Of a DNA stretch of 64,000 nucleotides, positions 43,608 to 55,020 are shown in pieces. The notes below the pieces were generated by a model, which made no database searches, had not been told where the DNA came from, and saw nothing but the letters and a program-made list of their open reading frames with translations. A program made the translations under genes and the position numbers. The number at the start of each line of letters is the position of its first letter. Positions within the stretch are counted from its first letter, which is position 1. The stretch lies in assembly GCF_008274695.1 (NCBI RefSeq), contig NZ_VTOU01000004.1, forward strand, positions 310,001 to 374,000. Direction: 5' to 3'. Source of the DNA: Sphingomonas montanisoli (lineage in GTDB: Bacteria; Pseudomonadota; Alphaproteobacteria; Sphingomonadales; Sphingomonadaceae).

Positions 43608-44713
43608 CAGACGTTCTCGCCCGTTACGAGGCGCTGGTTGCGGCCGGCGAACTTCGTCCCGATCCCGACCAGCGCGCGACGGTGGGGCGGCTCGCCGAAC
43701 TCGGCCGCCAGTTCGAGACGCAGCCGAACAAGGGCAGCGTGTTGTGGCGGATGCTCAAGAAGCCGCCGCCGTCCCCGCGCGGCCTTTACATGTGGGGCGG
43801 GGTGGGCCGCGGCAAATCGATGATGATGGACCTGTTCTTCGACTGCGTGGACACGCCGTCGAAGCGCCGCGTCCATTTCCACGAGTTCATGCTCGAGATC
43901 CACGATCGGCTGCGCGTCGAGCGGACCAAGGAGAAGGGCGATCCGATCCCGCCCGTGGTCGATGCGGTGGCCGCCGAGGCCAAGCTGCTGTGCTTCGACG
44001 AGATGGTCGTCAACAATATGGCCGATGCGGCGATCCTCAGCCGGCTGTTCACCGGCCTGATCGATGCGGGCGTGACCGTGGTGACGACATCGAACCGGCC
44101 GCCAGATGATCTCTACAAGGATGGGCTTAACCGCCAGTTGTTCCTGCCGTTCATCGCGCTGATCAAGGATCGGCTCGACGTGCTGTGCCTGAACGGGCCG
44201 GTCGATTACCGGCTCGAACGGCTGGGCGGCTTTCCCACCTGGTATTCGCCTAACGGTCAGGCATCGACGCAGGCGCTGTCCAAGGCGTTCTTCCGTCTGA
44301 CTGACTATCCGCCGGAGGATGCGGCGCACGTGCCCTCGGCCGAGCTGGCGGTCCCCGGGGGGCGGACGATCCACGTGCCCAAGAGCCTGAAGGGCGTTGC
44401 GGTCTTCTCGTTCAAGCGCCTGTGCTCGGAAGCGCGCGGCGCGGCCGATTATCTGGCGATCGCGCGCAATTATCACACCGTCTTCATCGTCGGCATTCCG
44501 ATCCTCGGGCCGGACAACCGGAACGAGGCGGCGCGCTTCAAGGTGCTGATCGACGCACTGTACGAACATAAGGTCAAGCTGCTCGCGACCGCCGATGCCG
44601 AGCCGATCGTGCTCTATCCGGAAGGCGACGGCGCCTTCGAGTTCGAACGCACCGTATCGCGCCTGATGGAGATGCAGAGCCAGGACTATCTGGCGGCGGG
44701 CCACGGGGAGTAG
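43604..44713 (+). CDS. zapE: Cell division protein ZapE (AFG1-like ATPase)
   Basis: A 369-residue AFG1/ZapE P-loop ATPase. Walker A is GGVGRGKSMMMD (about residues 64-75), Walker B KLLCFDEMVVNNMADA, and sensor sequences VTTSNRPPDDLYKDGLNR follow. In E. coli ZapE acts on the Z-ring under stress, and the mitochondrial homologue LACE1/AFG1 assists respiratory complexes. The fixed place here between sdhB and mdh fits a role near respiration. The ATG overlaps the thioesterase stop by 4 bases. Confidence 0.92.
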   Translation: MTDVLARYEALVAAGELRPDPDQRATVGRLAELGRQFETQPNKGSVLWRMLKKPPPSPRGLYMWGGVGRGKSMMMDLFFDCVDTPSKRRVHFHEFMLEIHDRLRVERTKEKGDPIPPVVDAVAAEAKLLCFDEMVVNNMADAAILSRLFTGLIDAGVTVVTTSNRPPDDLYKDGLNRQLFLPFIALIKDRLDVLCLNGPVDYRLERLGGFPTWYSPNGQASTQALSKAFFRLTDYPPEDAAHVPSAELAVPGGRTIHVPKSLKGVAVFSFKRLCSEARGAADYLAIARNYHTVFIVGIPILGPDNRNEAARFKVLIDALYEHKVKLLATADAEPIVLYPEGDGAFEFERTVSRLMEMQSQDYLAAGHGE

Positions 44714-44735
44714 GGGCGCACCTCTCCTCCTCTTA

Positions 44736-44786
44736 ATCCACTCCGAACTGCTGACTGGATTGCTTGGCTCCGCTCGCAATGACGAG
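44736..44786. repeat. Truncated family A repeat (right half only)
   Basis: Only the inner and right part of a short-form family A unit remains: AATCCACTCCGAACTG, GGATTGCTTGGCTCCG and the terminal CTCGCAATGACGAG. The left CTCGTCATTGCGAG arm is missing, so it cannot form the full hairpin. The rest of the 247-base gap between zapE and mdh must hold the mdh promoter. Confidence 0.8.
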
Positions 44787-44933
44787 CGAATGGGGCGAGG
44801 CTGTCCCGAACCACCGATTGCTGCGCTGCATGAAAAAACGTCGCGTGATGCCAATCCGGTGGTTGCCCACGCCGGATCACGGAGCTAAGCGGGCTCCGTT
44901 CTATAGGCGGCGGTGTCCACGCGGCCGCCTTAG

Positions 44934-45923
<990 letters not shown>

Positions 45924-45964
45924 TCGATCAATCGACAACCTCTTCCCGGAAGGCTCCACAGTCC

Positions 45965-46849
45965 ATGTCGATCCTCGTCAACAAGAACACCAAGGTCATC
46001 ACCCAGGGTATGACCGGCAATACCGGTACGTTCCACACCGAACAGGCGCTGGCCTATGGCACGCAGATGGTCGGCGGCGTTACGCCGGGGAAGGGTGGTA
46101 CGACCCATATCGGTCTGCCCAACTTCAACACCGTTCATGAAGCGGTTGCGGCGACCGGCGCCGATGCTTCGGTGATCTACGTTCCGCCGCCCTTCGCGGC
46201 CGACTCGATCCTCGAAGCAATCGACGCCGAAGTGCCGCTGATCGTCACGATCACCGAAGGCATCCCCGTGATCGACATGATCAAGGTGAAGCGCGCCCTG
46301 ATCGGCTCCAAGTCGCGCCTGATCGGCCCGAACTGCCCCGGCGTCCTGACGCCGAACGAGTGCAAGATCGGCATCATGCCGGGCAGCATCTTCAAGAAGG
46401 GTTCGGTCGGCGTCGTCTCGCGTTCGGGCACGCTGACCTATGAAGCGGTGTTCCAGACCTCGGCGATCGGCCTTGGTCAGACCACGGCGGTCGGCATCGG
46501 TGGCGATCCGGTCAACGGCACGAACTTCATCGACATGCTCGAGCTGTTCCTGGCCGACGATGAGACCAAGTCGATTATCATGATCGGCGAAATCGGCGGT
46601 TCGGCCGAAGAGGAAGCTGCTCAGTTCCTGATCGACGAGGCCAAGAAGGGCCGCAAGAAGCCGATGGCCGGCTTCATCGCGGGCCGCACGGCGCCTCCGG
46701 GGCGTCGCATGGGCCACGCCGGCGCGATTGTCTCGGGCGGCCAGGGCGGCGCCGACGACAAGATCGCGGCGATGGAAGCAGCCGGCATCAAGGTGGCGGC
46801 AAGCCCCTCGCTGCTCGGCGAGACGCTGGCCGAGGTGCTCAAGGGCTAA
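45965..46849 (+). CDS. sucD: Succinate-CoA ligase alpha subunit
   Basis: The 294-residue CoA-binding alpha subunit of succinyl-CoA synthetase. The phospho-histidine is in [17 protein letters not shown] near residue 248, the CoA-binding region is [20 protein letters not shown], and [20 protein letters not shown] is characteristic. GGAAGG lies upstream of the ATG. The beta subunit sucC, usually directly upstream, is missing here: mdh takes that place. sucC must lie elsewhere in the genome. A terminator follows the gene, so mdh-sucD may be transcribed apart from sucA. Confidence 0.96.
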   Translation: MSILVNKNTKVITQGMTGNTGTFHTEQALAYGTQMVGGVTPGKGGTTHIGLPNFNTVHEAVAATGADASVIYVPPPFAADSILEAIDAEVPLIVTITEGIPVIDMIKVKRALIGSKSRLIGPNCPGVLTPNECKIGIMPGSIFKKGSVGVVSRSGTLTYEAVFQTSAIGLGQTTAVGIGGDPVNGTNFIDMLELFLADDETKSIIMIGEIGGSAEEEAAQFLIDEAKKGRKKPMAGFIAGRTAPPGRRMGHAGAIVSGGQGGADDKIAAMEAAGIKVAASPSLLGETLAEVLKG

Positions 46850-46877
46850 GCCCTTCGCCACCTGAGCGATTTCGAAG

Positions 46878-46911
46878 CGGCGGTCGGGGCAACCCGGCCG
46901 CCGTTTTCTTT
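46878..46911 (+). terminator. Rho-independent terminator after sucD
   Basis: Stem CGGCGGTCGGG / CCCGGCCGCCG (one G-T pair) with a GCAA loop, followed by TTTTCTTT. It separates the mdh-sucD unit from the sucA-sucB-lpdA unit. Confidence 0.85.
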
Positions 46912-46920
46912 GTCTTCTTG

Positions 46921-47045
46921 ATCCTCCCCGGCACGGGGAGGGGGACCGCGAAGCGGTGGAGGGGGCAGGAGGCAGGTGGCGCCGATTGTGGCGAACCCCT
47001 TCCGTCATGCCTGCGGCGTGCCACCTCGCCGCGCCGGGGAGGAAT
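46921..47045. repeat. Dispersed palindromic repeat, family B3 variant
   Basis: Starts ATCCTCCCCGGCACGGGGAG and ends CGCCGCGCCGGGGAGGA, with inner GGTGGCGCCGATTGTGG and CCTGCGGCGTGCCACC. It is related to the family B units at 27873 and 52845 but more diverged. The remaining 150 bases up to sucA contain no gene and must hold the sucA promoter. Confidence 0.75.
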
Positions 47046-47201
47046 TAGGGCTTTGGAATCAAAAGATAGCCTCCTGCGCATTTTCTATCATTTAGATGCA
47101 AATAGCGTCTCGCCTTCGTCGCATACCGCTCCTATATCGGCCCGGCCAATTGCTGCGCTTCGGACCTAAGCTCCGGGGTGGGTGCAGACCAGGAGGTGAC
47201 A

Positions 47202-50117
47202 TTGGGTATCGAAGGCGTGGCTTTCGACGGGCCGGAGGGCGTTTCGCCTTCATTCGTCGAGAATTTGTATCGTCAGTATCGCCAGGACAAGTCGTCCGTT
47301 GAGCCGAGCTGGCAAGACTATTTCTCCAACATCGAAGCAAGCGTTTCGGGGCCTAGCTGGGCCAATCCGAATTGGCCGCTCAGCAGCACCGACTCGCTGA
47401 CCGCCGGCCTCGATCCCACCCAGATGGAGCCTGCGGCAAAGCCCGCCAAGGGTGGCGCGCCGAAGGCTGCTGCTCCGGCCCCATCCGCGGCGCCGGCGAT
47501 CAGCCAGGAGGAGATCCAGCAACGCGCGCAGGATTCGATGAACGCGCTGATGCTGATCCGCACCTATCGCGTGCGCGGCCATCTGCTCGCCAATCTCGAT
47601 CCGCTGGGCCTCAGCAAGCGCGAGGAGCCGGTCGACCTCAGCCCTGAATGGCACGGGTTCAAGGAAGACGACATGGACCGCCAGGTTTTTCTGGGCGGGT
47701 TCCTGGGCCTGCAGAGCGCGACGCCGCGTGAGATCATGTCGATCCTGCGCAAGAATTACTGCGGCAATATTGGTCTTGAGTATATGCACATCCCCGACGT
47801 GGAGGAGCGCCGCTTCCTCCAGGAGCGGATGGAAGGCAAGGACGCCGAGATCCACTTCACGCCCGAAGGCAAGAAGGCGATCCTGAACAAGGTCGTCGAA
47901 GCCGAGCAGTGGGAGAAGTTCCTCGGCCGCAAATATGTCGGCACGAAGCGCTTCGGTCTCGACGGCGGTGAATCGATGATCCCGGCCATGGAAGCCGTGA
48001 TCAAATATTCGGGCGCCTATGGCGTGAACGAGATCATCTTCGGCATGGCCCATCGCGGTCGTCTGAACATGCTCACCAACGTGATGTCCAAGCCGTATCG
48101 TGCGCTCTTCAACGAGTTTGCCGGCGGCTCCGCCAATCCCGAGGATGTCGGCGGTTCGGGCGACGTGAAGTACCACCTCGGCACCTCCACCGATCGCGAG
48201 TTTGACGGCAACAAGGTTCACATGAGCCTGGCGCCGAACCCGTCGCACCTCGAGTGCGTCGACCCGGTCGTGCTGGGCAAGGCACGCGCCAAGCAGACCA
48301 AGCTCGACGATCTCGAGCGCGAGAAGGTGTTGCCGATCCTGCTCCACGGTGACGCGGCGTTTGCCGGCCAGGGCGTGATCATGGAATGCTTCGGCTTCTC
48401 CGGCCTGCGCGGCTACAATACGGGCGGCACGATCCACTTCGTGATCAACAACCAGGTGGGCTTCACCACCTCGCCGCAGTTCGCGCGGTCGTCGCCTTAT
48501 CCGTCGGACATCGCAAAGATGGTCGCGGCGCCGATCCTGCACGTCAACGGCGACGATCCCGAAGCCGTCACCTTCGCCTGCAAGATCGCGACCGAGTATC
48601 GCCAGACCTTCAAGCGCGATGTTGTGATCGACATGTGGTGCTATCGCCGCTTCGGCCATAATGAAGGCGACGAGCCGGGCTTCACCCAGCCGCTGATGTA
48701 CGACGTGATCCGCAAGCACCCGCCGGTTTCGGCGATCTACAACGCGCGGCTCGTTCAGGAAGGCGTGATTAACGACAACTGGACCTCGTCCCACGAGGCC
48801 GAGTTCGTCGAGAAGCTGGAAGCCGAGTTCGAGGCGGGCAAGAGCTACAAGGTCAACAAGGCCGACTGGTTCGAGGGCGACTGGGCCGGCTTTGCGGAAC
48901 CCCGCGAGGCCATCACCGAGAAGCGCGCCGCCGACACCGGGCTCACCGAAGAGGTGGTCGCGGATCTCGGCAAGCAGTTGACGACGGTTCCCGAAGGGCT
49001 GGCGATCCACAAGACGCTCGGCCGCATTCTGGAAGCCAAGAAGGAGATGTTCTCCTCCGGCGAGGGCTTCGACTGGGCGACCGGCGAGGCGCTGGCTTTC
49101 GGCTCGCTCCTCAAGGAAGGCTATGCCGTCCGCCTGTCGGGCCAGGATTCGGGCCGTGGCACGTTCAGCCAGCGGCACGCCGTCTGGGTCGATCAGAAGG
49201 ATGGGCACAAGTACATCCCGCTGTCGGCGATGGACCGGCGCTTCCAGGTGCTCGACTCGCCGCTCAGCGAATTCGGCGTTCTCGGTTTCGAATATGGCTA
49301 TGCGTCGGCGGCGCCGAATACGCTCGTCATGTGGGAAGCCCAGTTTGGCGACTTCGCCAACGGTGCGCAGGTCATCATCGACCAGTTCATCTCGTCGGGC
49401 GAGGCCAAGTGGCTGCGCGTCAACGGCCTCGTGATGCTGCTGCCGCACGGCTATGAAGGGCAGGGTCCTGAGCATAGCTCGGCACGTCTGGAGCGTTATC
49501 TCCAGCTGTGCGCCGAGGATAATATGCAGGTCGCGAACTGCACGACCCCGGCGAACTACTTCCACATGCTGCGTCGTCAGATGATCCGGAAGTTCCGCAA
49601 ACCGCTGATCGTCATGACGCCGAAGTCGCTTCTGCGGCACAAGTCGGCCGTGTCGAAGCTGGAGGATTTCACCGGCGAAACCCGCTTCCAGCGCGTCCTG
49701 CCGGACAACAATCCCCCGGCGGACAAGGATGTGAAGCGTGTCGTGATCGTTTCGGGCAAGCTCTATTACGAACTGGCCGAGGCGCGCGACGCGGCGGGCG
49801 ACCAGACCACGATGATCCTGCGCCTCGAGCAGATCTATCCCTTCCCGGCCGACGCGCTGATCGCGCGGTTCAGCCGGATGCCCGACCTCGAAACGGTGGT
49901 GTGGGCGCAGGAGGAGCCGAAGAACCAGGGCGCCTGGAGCTTCGTCGAACCCTATATCGAGAAGGTTCTCGCCGATGTCGGCGGCAAGCCTCAGCGTCCG
50001 GTCTATGCCGGTCGCAAGGCGGCCGCCGCGACGGCGACCGGTCTCGCCCGCAATCATGCCGTGCAGCAGGCTGCACTGATCGCCGATGCGCTCGGCCACG
50101 AAGTAAAGGGTAAGTAA
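47202..50117 (+). CDS. sucA: 2-oxoglutarate dehydrogenase E1 component
   Basis: A 971-residue thiamine-diphosphate enzyme, the decarboxylating E1 of the 2-oxoglutarate dehydrogenase complex. Its N-terminal region ([21 protein letters not shown]) binds E2. ThDP-binding and active-site parts are [37 protein letters not shown] and [18 protein letters not shown], and the transketolase-like half includes [20 protein letters not shown]. Start: TTG at 47202 has the near-perfect AGGAGGT 5 bases upstream and is preferred over GTG 47178. It leads the operon sucA-sucB-lpdA. Confidence 0.96.
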   Translation: MGIEGVAFDGPEGVSPSFVENLYRQYRQDKSSVEPSWQDYFSNIEASVSGPSWANPNWPLSSTDSLTAGLDPTQMEPAAKPAKGGAPKAAAPAPSAAPAISQEEIQQRAQDSMNALMLIRTYRVRGHLLANLDPLGLSKREEPVDLSPEWHGFKEDDMDRQVFLGGFLGLQSATPREIMSILRKNYCGNIGLEYMHIPDVEERRFLQERMEGKDAEIHFTPEGKKAILNKVVEAEQWEKFLGRKYVGTKRFGLDGGESMIPAMEAVIKYSGAYGVNEIIFGMAHRGRLNMLTNVMSKPYRALFNEFAGGSANPEDVGGSGDVKYHLGTSTDREFDGNKVHMSLAPNPSHLECVDPVVLGKARAKQTKLDDLEREKVLPILLHGDAAFAGQGVIMECFGFSGLRGYNTGGTIHFVINNQVGFTTSPQFARSSPYPSDIAKMVAAPILHVNGDDPEAVTFACKIATEYRQTFKRDVVIDMWCYRRFGHNEGDEPGFTQPLMYDVIRKHPPVSAIYNARLVQEGVINDNWTSSHEAEFVEKLEAEFEAGKSYKVNKADWFEGDWAGFAEPREAITEKRAADTGLTEEVVADLGKQLTTVPEGLAIHKTLGRILEAKKEMFSSGEGFDWATGEALAFGSLLKEGYAVRLSGQDSGRGTFSQRHAVWVDQKDGHKYIPLSAMDRRFQVLDSPLSEFGVLGFEYGYASAAPNTLVMWEAQFGDFANGAQVIIDQFISSGEAKWLRVNGLVMLLPHGYEGQGPEHSSARLERYLQLCAEDNMQVANCTTPANYFHMLRRQMIRKFRKPLIVMTPKSLLRHKSAVSKLEDFTGETRFQRVLPDNNPPADKDVKRVVIVSGKLYYELAEARDAAGDQTTMILRLEQIYPFPADALIARFSRMPDLETVVWAQEEPKNQGAWSFVEPYIEKVLADVGGKPQRPVYAGRKAAAATATGLARNHAVQQAALIADALGHEVKGK

Positions 50118-50118
50118 G

Positions 50119-51369
50119 ATGGCAACCGATGTTGTGGTGCCGACGCTCGGCGAATCGATCACCGAAGCGACGCTGGGCCAGTGGCTCAAGAAGCCTGGCG
50201 AGGCCGTGAAGGTCGATGAGCCGATCGCGAGCCTGGAGACCGACAAGGTCGCGGTCGAGGTTCCCTCGCCCGTCGCCGGCGTGATCGGCGAACTCGTCGT
50301 CAACGAAGGCGATACGGTCAATGTCGGCGCGGTGATCGCGCGGATCGAGGCGGGGGCCGCGGCCGCCACCTCGGCGACCCCGGCGGTCGAGGATCGCACC
50401 GCGGTCGGCAAGGCCGAAGCGGCGGCTCCGGCCGAGCCGGCTTCGGCGCCGGTCGAGGAAACGGGCGATGCGCTGACGCTGTCGCCGTCGGTGCGCCGCG
50501 CGGTGCTGGAATATGGCGTCGATCCGTCGAAGATCCGTGGCACCGGCAAGGATGGCCGCGTGACCAAGGACGACGTCGTCGCCGCCGCCAAGTCGCAGCC
50601 CAAGCCGGCTGCTACGGCTCCGGCCGCATCGCCTGCCGCTGCGGCTCCGGTCGCGTCGAATGCGGGCGGGCGCAACGAAGAGCGGGTGAAGATGACCCGC
50701 CTGCGGCAGACGGTCGCCAAGCGCCTGAAGGAAGCGCAGAACACCGCCGCGATGCTGACGACGTTCAACGACGTCGATATGACCGCGGTGATCGAGGCGC
50801 GGAACAAGTATAAGGACCTGTTCGAGAAGAAGCATGGCGTCCGCCTGGGCTTCATGGGCTTCTTCGTGAAGGCGGCCTGCATGGCGCTGAAGGACATTCC
50901 TTCGGTCAACGCCTCGATCGAAGGCGAAGAGATCGTCTATCGCGACTATGTCGACGTGTCGGTCGCGGTCTCCGCGCCGAACGGGCTGGTCGTGCCGGTG
51001 ATCCGCAACGCCGAGACGCTGACGGTCGCCGGCATCGAAAAGACGATCGGCGATTTCGGCAAGCGTGCCAAGGAAGGCAAGCTGTCGATGGAAGACATGA
51101 AGGGCGGCACTTTCACGATCTCCAACGGCGGCGTCTTCGGTTCGTTGATGTCGACCCCGATCATCAACCCGCCGCAGTCGGGCGTGCTCGGCCTCCACCG
51201 CATCGAGGACCGCCCGGTCGTCCGCGACGGCCAAGTCGTCGTCCGCCCGATGATGTATCTGGCGCTCAGCTACGATCACCGTCTGATCGACGGTCGCGAG
51301 GCGGTGACCTTCCTCGTCGCGCTCAAGAACGCGATCGAGGATCCGACCCGTCTGCTGATCGATCTCTGA
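50119..51369 (+). CDS. sucB: Dihydrolipoyl succinyltransferase, E2 of 2-oxoglutarate dehydrogenase
   Basis: A 416-residue E2 core enzyme. It has one lipoyl domain with the lipoylated Lys in [12 protein letters not shown] (about residue 43), an Ala/Pro-rich linker, a peripheral-subunit-binding domain ([20 protein letters not shown]), a second linker and the catalytic domain. That domain has the catalytic His and Asp in [16 protein letters not shown] near the C-terminus. The ATG is 1 base after the sucA stop. Confidence 0.96.
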   Translation: MATDVVVPTLGESITEATLGQWLKKPGEAVKVDEPIASLETDKVAVEVPSPVAGVIGELVVNEGDTVNVGAVIARIEAGAAAATSATPAVEDRTAVGKAEAAAPAEPASAPVEETGDALTLSPSVRRAVLEYGVDPSKIRGTGKDGRVTKDDVVAAAKSQPKPAATAPAASPAAAAPVASNAGGRNEERVKMTRLRQTVAKRLKEAQNTAAMLTTFNDVDMTAVIEARNKYKDLFEKKHGVRLGFMGFFVKAACMALKDIPSVNASIEGEEIVYRDYVDVSVAVSAPNGLVVPVIRNAETLTVAGIEKTIGDFGKRAKEGKLSMEDMKGGTFTISNGGVFGSLMSTPIINPPQSGVLGLHRIEDRPVVRDGQVVVRPMMYLALSYDHRLIDGREAVTFLVALKNAIEDPTRLLIDL

Positions 51370-51445
51370 TCGCACGCTTTATCCGCCCATCCCGAGCAAG
51401 CTTGGGTGGGCGGCCTGTTTCATCCTCTGAATGAGGACCGATATA

Positions 51446-52837
<1,392 letters not shown>

Positions 52838-52844
52838 CCCCTTT

Positions 52845-52967
52845 ATCCTCCCCCGCCAGGGGGAGGTGGCGCCAAAGGGGACGGACGGGGGAGGGCGCAA
52901 CCAACTAGCGTCCCCGTATCCTCCCCCTCCGTCAGCTGCGCTGACACCTCCCCTGGCGGGGGAGGAT
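52845..52967. repeat. Dispersed palindromic repeat, family B2, intergenic copy
   Basis: Starts ATCCTCCCCCGCCAGGGGG and ends TGGCGGGGGAGGAT, with inner arms GGTGGCGCCAAAGGGGACGG and CCGTCAGCTGCGCTGACACC. It is the close sister of the copy found inside the acyl-CoA synthetase gene at 27873. It lies between lpdA and the TRIC-type channel gene. Confidence 0.92.
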
Positions 52968-53012
52968 TGGGTGGAGCGTGACGTTCTGAAAAGTGTCGGA
53001 TAAAGCCGACCC

Positions 53013-53636
53013 ATGCACCCCGACTTCACCCTCGTCCGCAGCGTGTTGCCGATGTTCGACACGATCGGGATCGCCTTGTTCGCCGCGTCGGGTGCGCTGG
53101 CGGCCGCAAAGCTCAGGCAGACGGCGGTCACGTTCGCGTTCTTCGCGGGTGTGACCGGGACCGGGGGCGGCACGGTGCGCGATCTGCTGATCGGTGCGCC
53201 AGTTTTCTGGATGCATGACAACCGCCCGATCTTCGTATGTCTGGCCGCCGCGATCCTGATTTACGTCACGCCGCGTCGCTGGTGGCGGGAGAGGGCGCTC
53301 GACTGGTTCGATGCGCTGGGGCTGGCGGCCTATGCGGTGTTCGGCGCGTGGAAGGCGCTGGCTTACGGCATCCCGCCGCTGCCGGCCTTCGCGATGGGGG
53401 TGGTGACGTCGTGCGTCGGCGGGATCATCCGCGATGTGCTGGCGGGCGAACCATCGATCCTGCTGCGGCCGGAAATCTACGTAACGGCGGCGGCGCTCGC
53501 CGCAGGGCTGTTCGTGGCGCTGAGCCTGCTGGGCCTCGATCCGTTCGTGGCTGCGTCGGTGGGTGCGCTGGCAGGCTTCATCCTGCGCGCGCTGGCGATT
53601 GCGCGCGGTCTCGCGCTTCCCGCATATCGTCGCTGA
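53013..53636 (+). CDS. TRIC-type (UPF0126) cation channel family protein
   Basis: A 207-residue membrane protein with about seven helices arranged as two repeats. Each carries the glycine-rich kink and RD pair of the family: GVTGTGGGTVRDLLIGAPVF in the first, VVTSCVGGIIRDVLAGEPSI in the second. The bacterial and archaeal members structurally resemble trimeric intracellular cation channels and probably conduct K+ or other monovalent cations, although physiology in bacteria is unclear. It is expressed alone. The short gap after it leads to a lipoprotein gene on the same strand. Confidence 0.9.
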   Translation: MHPDFTLVRSVLPMFDTIGIALFAASGALAAAKLRQTAVTFAFFAGVTGTGGGTVRDLLIGAPVFWMHDNRPIFVCLAAAILIYVTPRRWWRERALDWFDALGLAAYAVFGAWKALAYGIPPLPAFAMGVVTSCVGGIIRDVLAGEPSILLRPEIYVTAAALAAGLFVALSLLGLDPFVAASVGALAGFILRALAIARGLALPAYRR

Positions 53637-53700
53637 GGGGGGAACCCCGGCGTATCGCGAACGTATCTCTCCCGTAATAGTCATGACACGGGATGTAGCG

Positions 53701-54342
53701 ATGCGTCGATTTCTGCCGTTTCTTCTAACCACCGGTCTGTTGGCGAGCTGCGGCCCCAAGCCCCTCGAACTGCCGGCCGATCCGGTCGACAAGGCTGCGA
53801 CCTGCGCGGTGGTGAGTGCGGCGCGCGCGCGGGCAGCGCAGGCCGACATCAAGGCCGAGCTGCCCTTCGCCGAACAGCTGCGCATCACCCATTATGCGAT
53901 GTTGGCTGGATCGGAAGGCGATACCTTCGACACCGAACGCGCCTCTGCCGTGGCCAAGAAGATGGGCGAGCTGCAGGAGAAGATCACCGCCGGCGAGTGG
54001 CAGAAGCTCGAAGCGCCGTGCGATCAAGCCTATCCGGTGACGGTGAAGACGAGCGGGATTGAGCTACCGGCCGCCAAGGCCGACGCGCAACTCGGCTGCT
54101 ATGCGCTTGCCGATTTCCTGCGCCGATCGGTCGCGACGATCGACGAGAAGGGGCAAAACGAACTTGCCGGCTATGACAAGATGAAGCGCGCGCTCGACGC
54201 GCCCGTGGGTGCCGGCATGAAGGCGAAGGGCGCGAACAGTTTCCCCAAGACCCAGGCGCTCAAGAACGAGGCGCTGAGCGATATGGCGAAGCTGGGCGCT
54301 CCGGCCGAAACGATGAAGATGTGCACGGCGAAATTTGGGTAA
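53701..54342 (+). CDS. Predicted lipoprotein of unknown function
   Basis: A 213-residue protein starting MRRFLPFLLTTGLLASCGPK, a lipoprotein signal with lipobox LASC, so it is probably anchored by its Cys to the inner or outer membrane facing the periplasm. The mature part is helical and charged (AARARAAQADIKAELPFAEQ, KKMGELQEKITAGEWQKLEA) with three more Cys residues (ATCAVV, APCDQA, LGCYAL). I do not recognise the family. ATG 53701 is preferred to ATG 53683 because it gives a standard signal peptide and has GGGAT 9 bases upstream. Confidence 0.75.
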   Translation: MRRFLPFLLTTGLLASCGPKPLELPADPVDKAATCAVVSAARARAAQADIKAELPFAEQLRITHYAMLAGSEGDTFDTERASAVAKKMGELQEKITAGEWQKLEAPCDQAYPVTVKTSGIELPAAKADAQLGCYALADFLRRSVATIDEKGQNELAGYDKMKRALDAPVGAGMKAKGANSFPKTQALKNEALSDMAKLGAPAETMKMCTAKFG

Positions 54343-54351
54343 GGTGGTTCA

Positions 54352-54482
54352 AATCCTCCCCCGGAGGGGGAGGGGGACCGGCGAAGCCGGTGGAGGGGTA
54401 GCTAGAGATAGAGTGCGTCGCTGCCGGCTAATACCTCTCCACCACCCTGCGGGTGGTCCCCCTCTCCCTCCGGGAGAGGATT
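54352..54482. repeat. Dispersed palindromic repeat, family B1, copy 2
   Basis: Starts AATCCTCCCCCGGAGGGGGA and ends CCCTCCGGGAGAGGATT, with inner arms GGGGGACCGGCGAAGCCGG and CCACCCTGCGGGTGGTCCCC. It fills the gap between the convergent lipoprotein and GNAT genes, as copy 1 does at 37700. Confidence 0.85.
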
Positions 54483-54483
54483 G

Positions 54484-55020
54484 TTAAGGCCCGAACCTCG
54501 GCTCCCTCGGCGGCGTCTCGCGCGGTGCGAGGTCGAGTTGGAAGACGCCCATGTCCCACCAGGCGTCGAACTTCCAGCCGACCTTGTGGTGCGCGCCGAC
54601 GACGGTGAAGCCCAGCTTTTCGTGGAGGCCGACGCTTTCGGGATTGGGCAGGCTGATCTTGCCGGTCGCGGCGTTGAAGCCGCGGGCGCGCAGGTCGTCG
54701 AGCAGCGCGGCGTAAAGGCGACGACCCAACCCGCGACCCTTGGCGGATTGCGCGAGGTAGATCGTCGTCTCGGTCACCCAGCGATAGGCAGCGCGATCGT
54801 TGAAGGCGCCGGCATAGGCATAGCCCTGCACGCGCCCGCCCTCCTCGATCACGAGATAGGGATAACGCGCGGCAATGCCCTCCATCCGCCGCGCCATCTC
54901 GGTCTCGGATGGCGGCTCCAGCTCGAAGCTGATGATCGTATCGCGCACATAAGGAGCGTAGATCGCTGCGATGGCTGGGATATCGGCGAGGGTGGCGGCG
55001 CGGATCAGCGCGTCGCCCAC
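54484..55020 (-). CDS. GNAT-family N-acetyltransferase, phosphinothricin-acetyltransferase-like
   Basis: A 178-residue acetyltransferase of the pat/YncA type: IRAATLADIPAIAAIYAPYV at the N-terminus, the acetyl-CoA loop QSAKGRGLGRRLYAALLDDL (Q/RxxGxG/A), and the C-terminal PNPESVGLHEKLGFTVVGAH with GWKFDAWWDMGVFQ. Relatives N-acetylate phosphinothricin, methionine derivatives or similar amino acid analogues. It starts with GTG at 55020, lying 16 bases inside the end of sppA, so expression is probably coupled to it. Confidence 0.88.
   Translation of the reverse strand: MGDALIRAATLADIPAIAAIYAPYVRDTIISFELEPPSETEMARRMEGIAARYPYLVIEEGGRVQGYAYAGAFNDRAAYRWVTETTIYLAQSAKGRGLGRRLYAALLDDLRARGFNAATGKISLPNPESVGLHEKLGFTVVGAHHKVGWKFDAWWDMGVFQLDLAPRETPPREPRFGP

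Noticed and set aside
47250-50909. A 1219-codon open frame on the reverse strand opposite sucA and sucB
   Set aside because: It mirrors strongly conserved 2-oxoglutarate dehydrogenase genes, has no recognisable domain and is rich in Arg, Ala, His and Asp as expected for a shadow frame in GC-rich coding DNA.
51370-51445. Possible terminator between sucB and lpdA
   Set aside because: A short inverted repeat (CCCATCCCGAGC/GCTTGGGTGGG) is present but has no T run, and lpdA follows closely with its own ribosome site, so read-through is likely.
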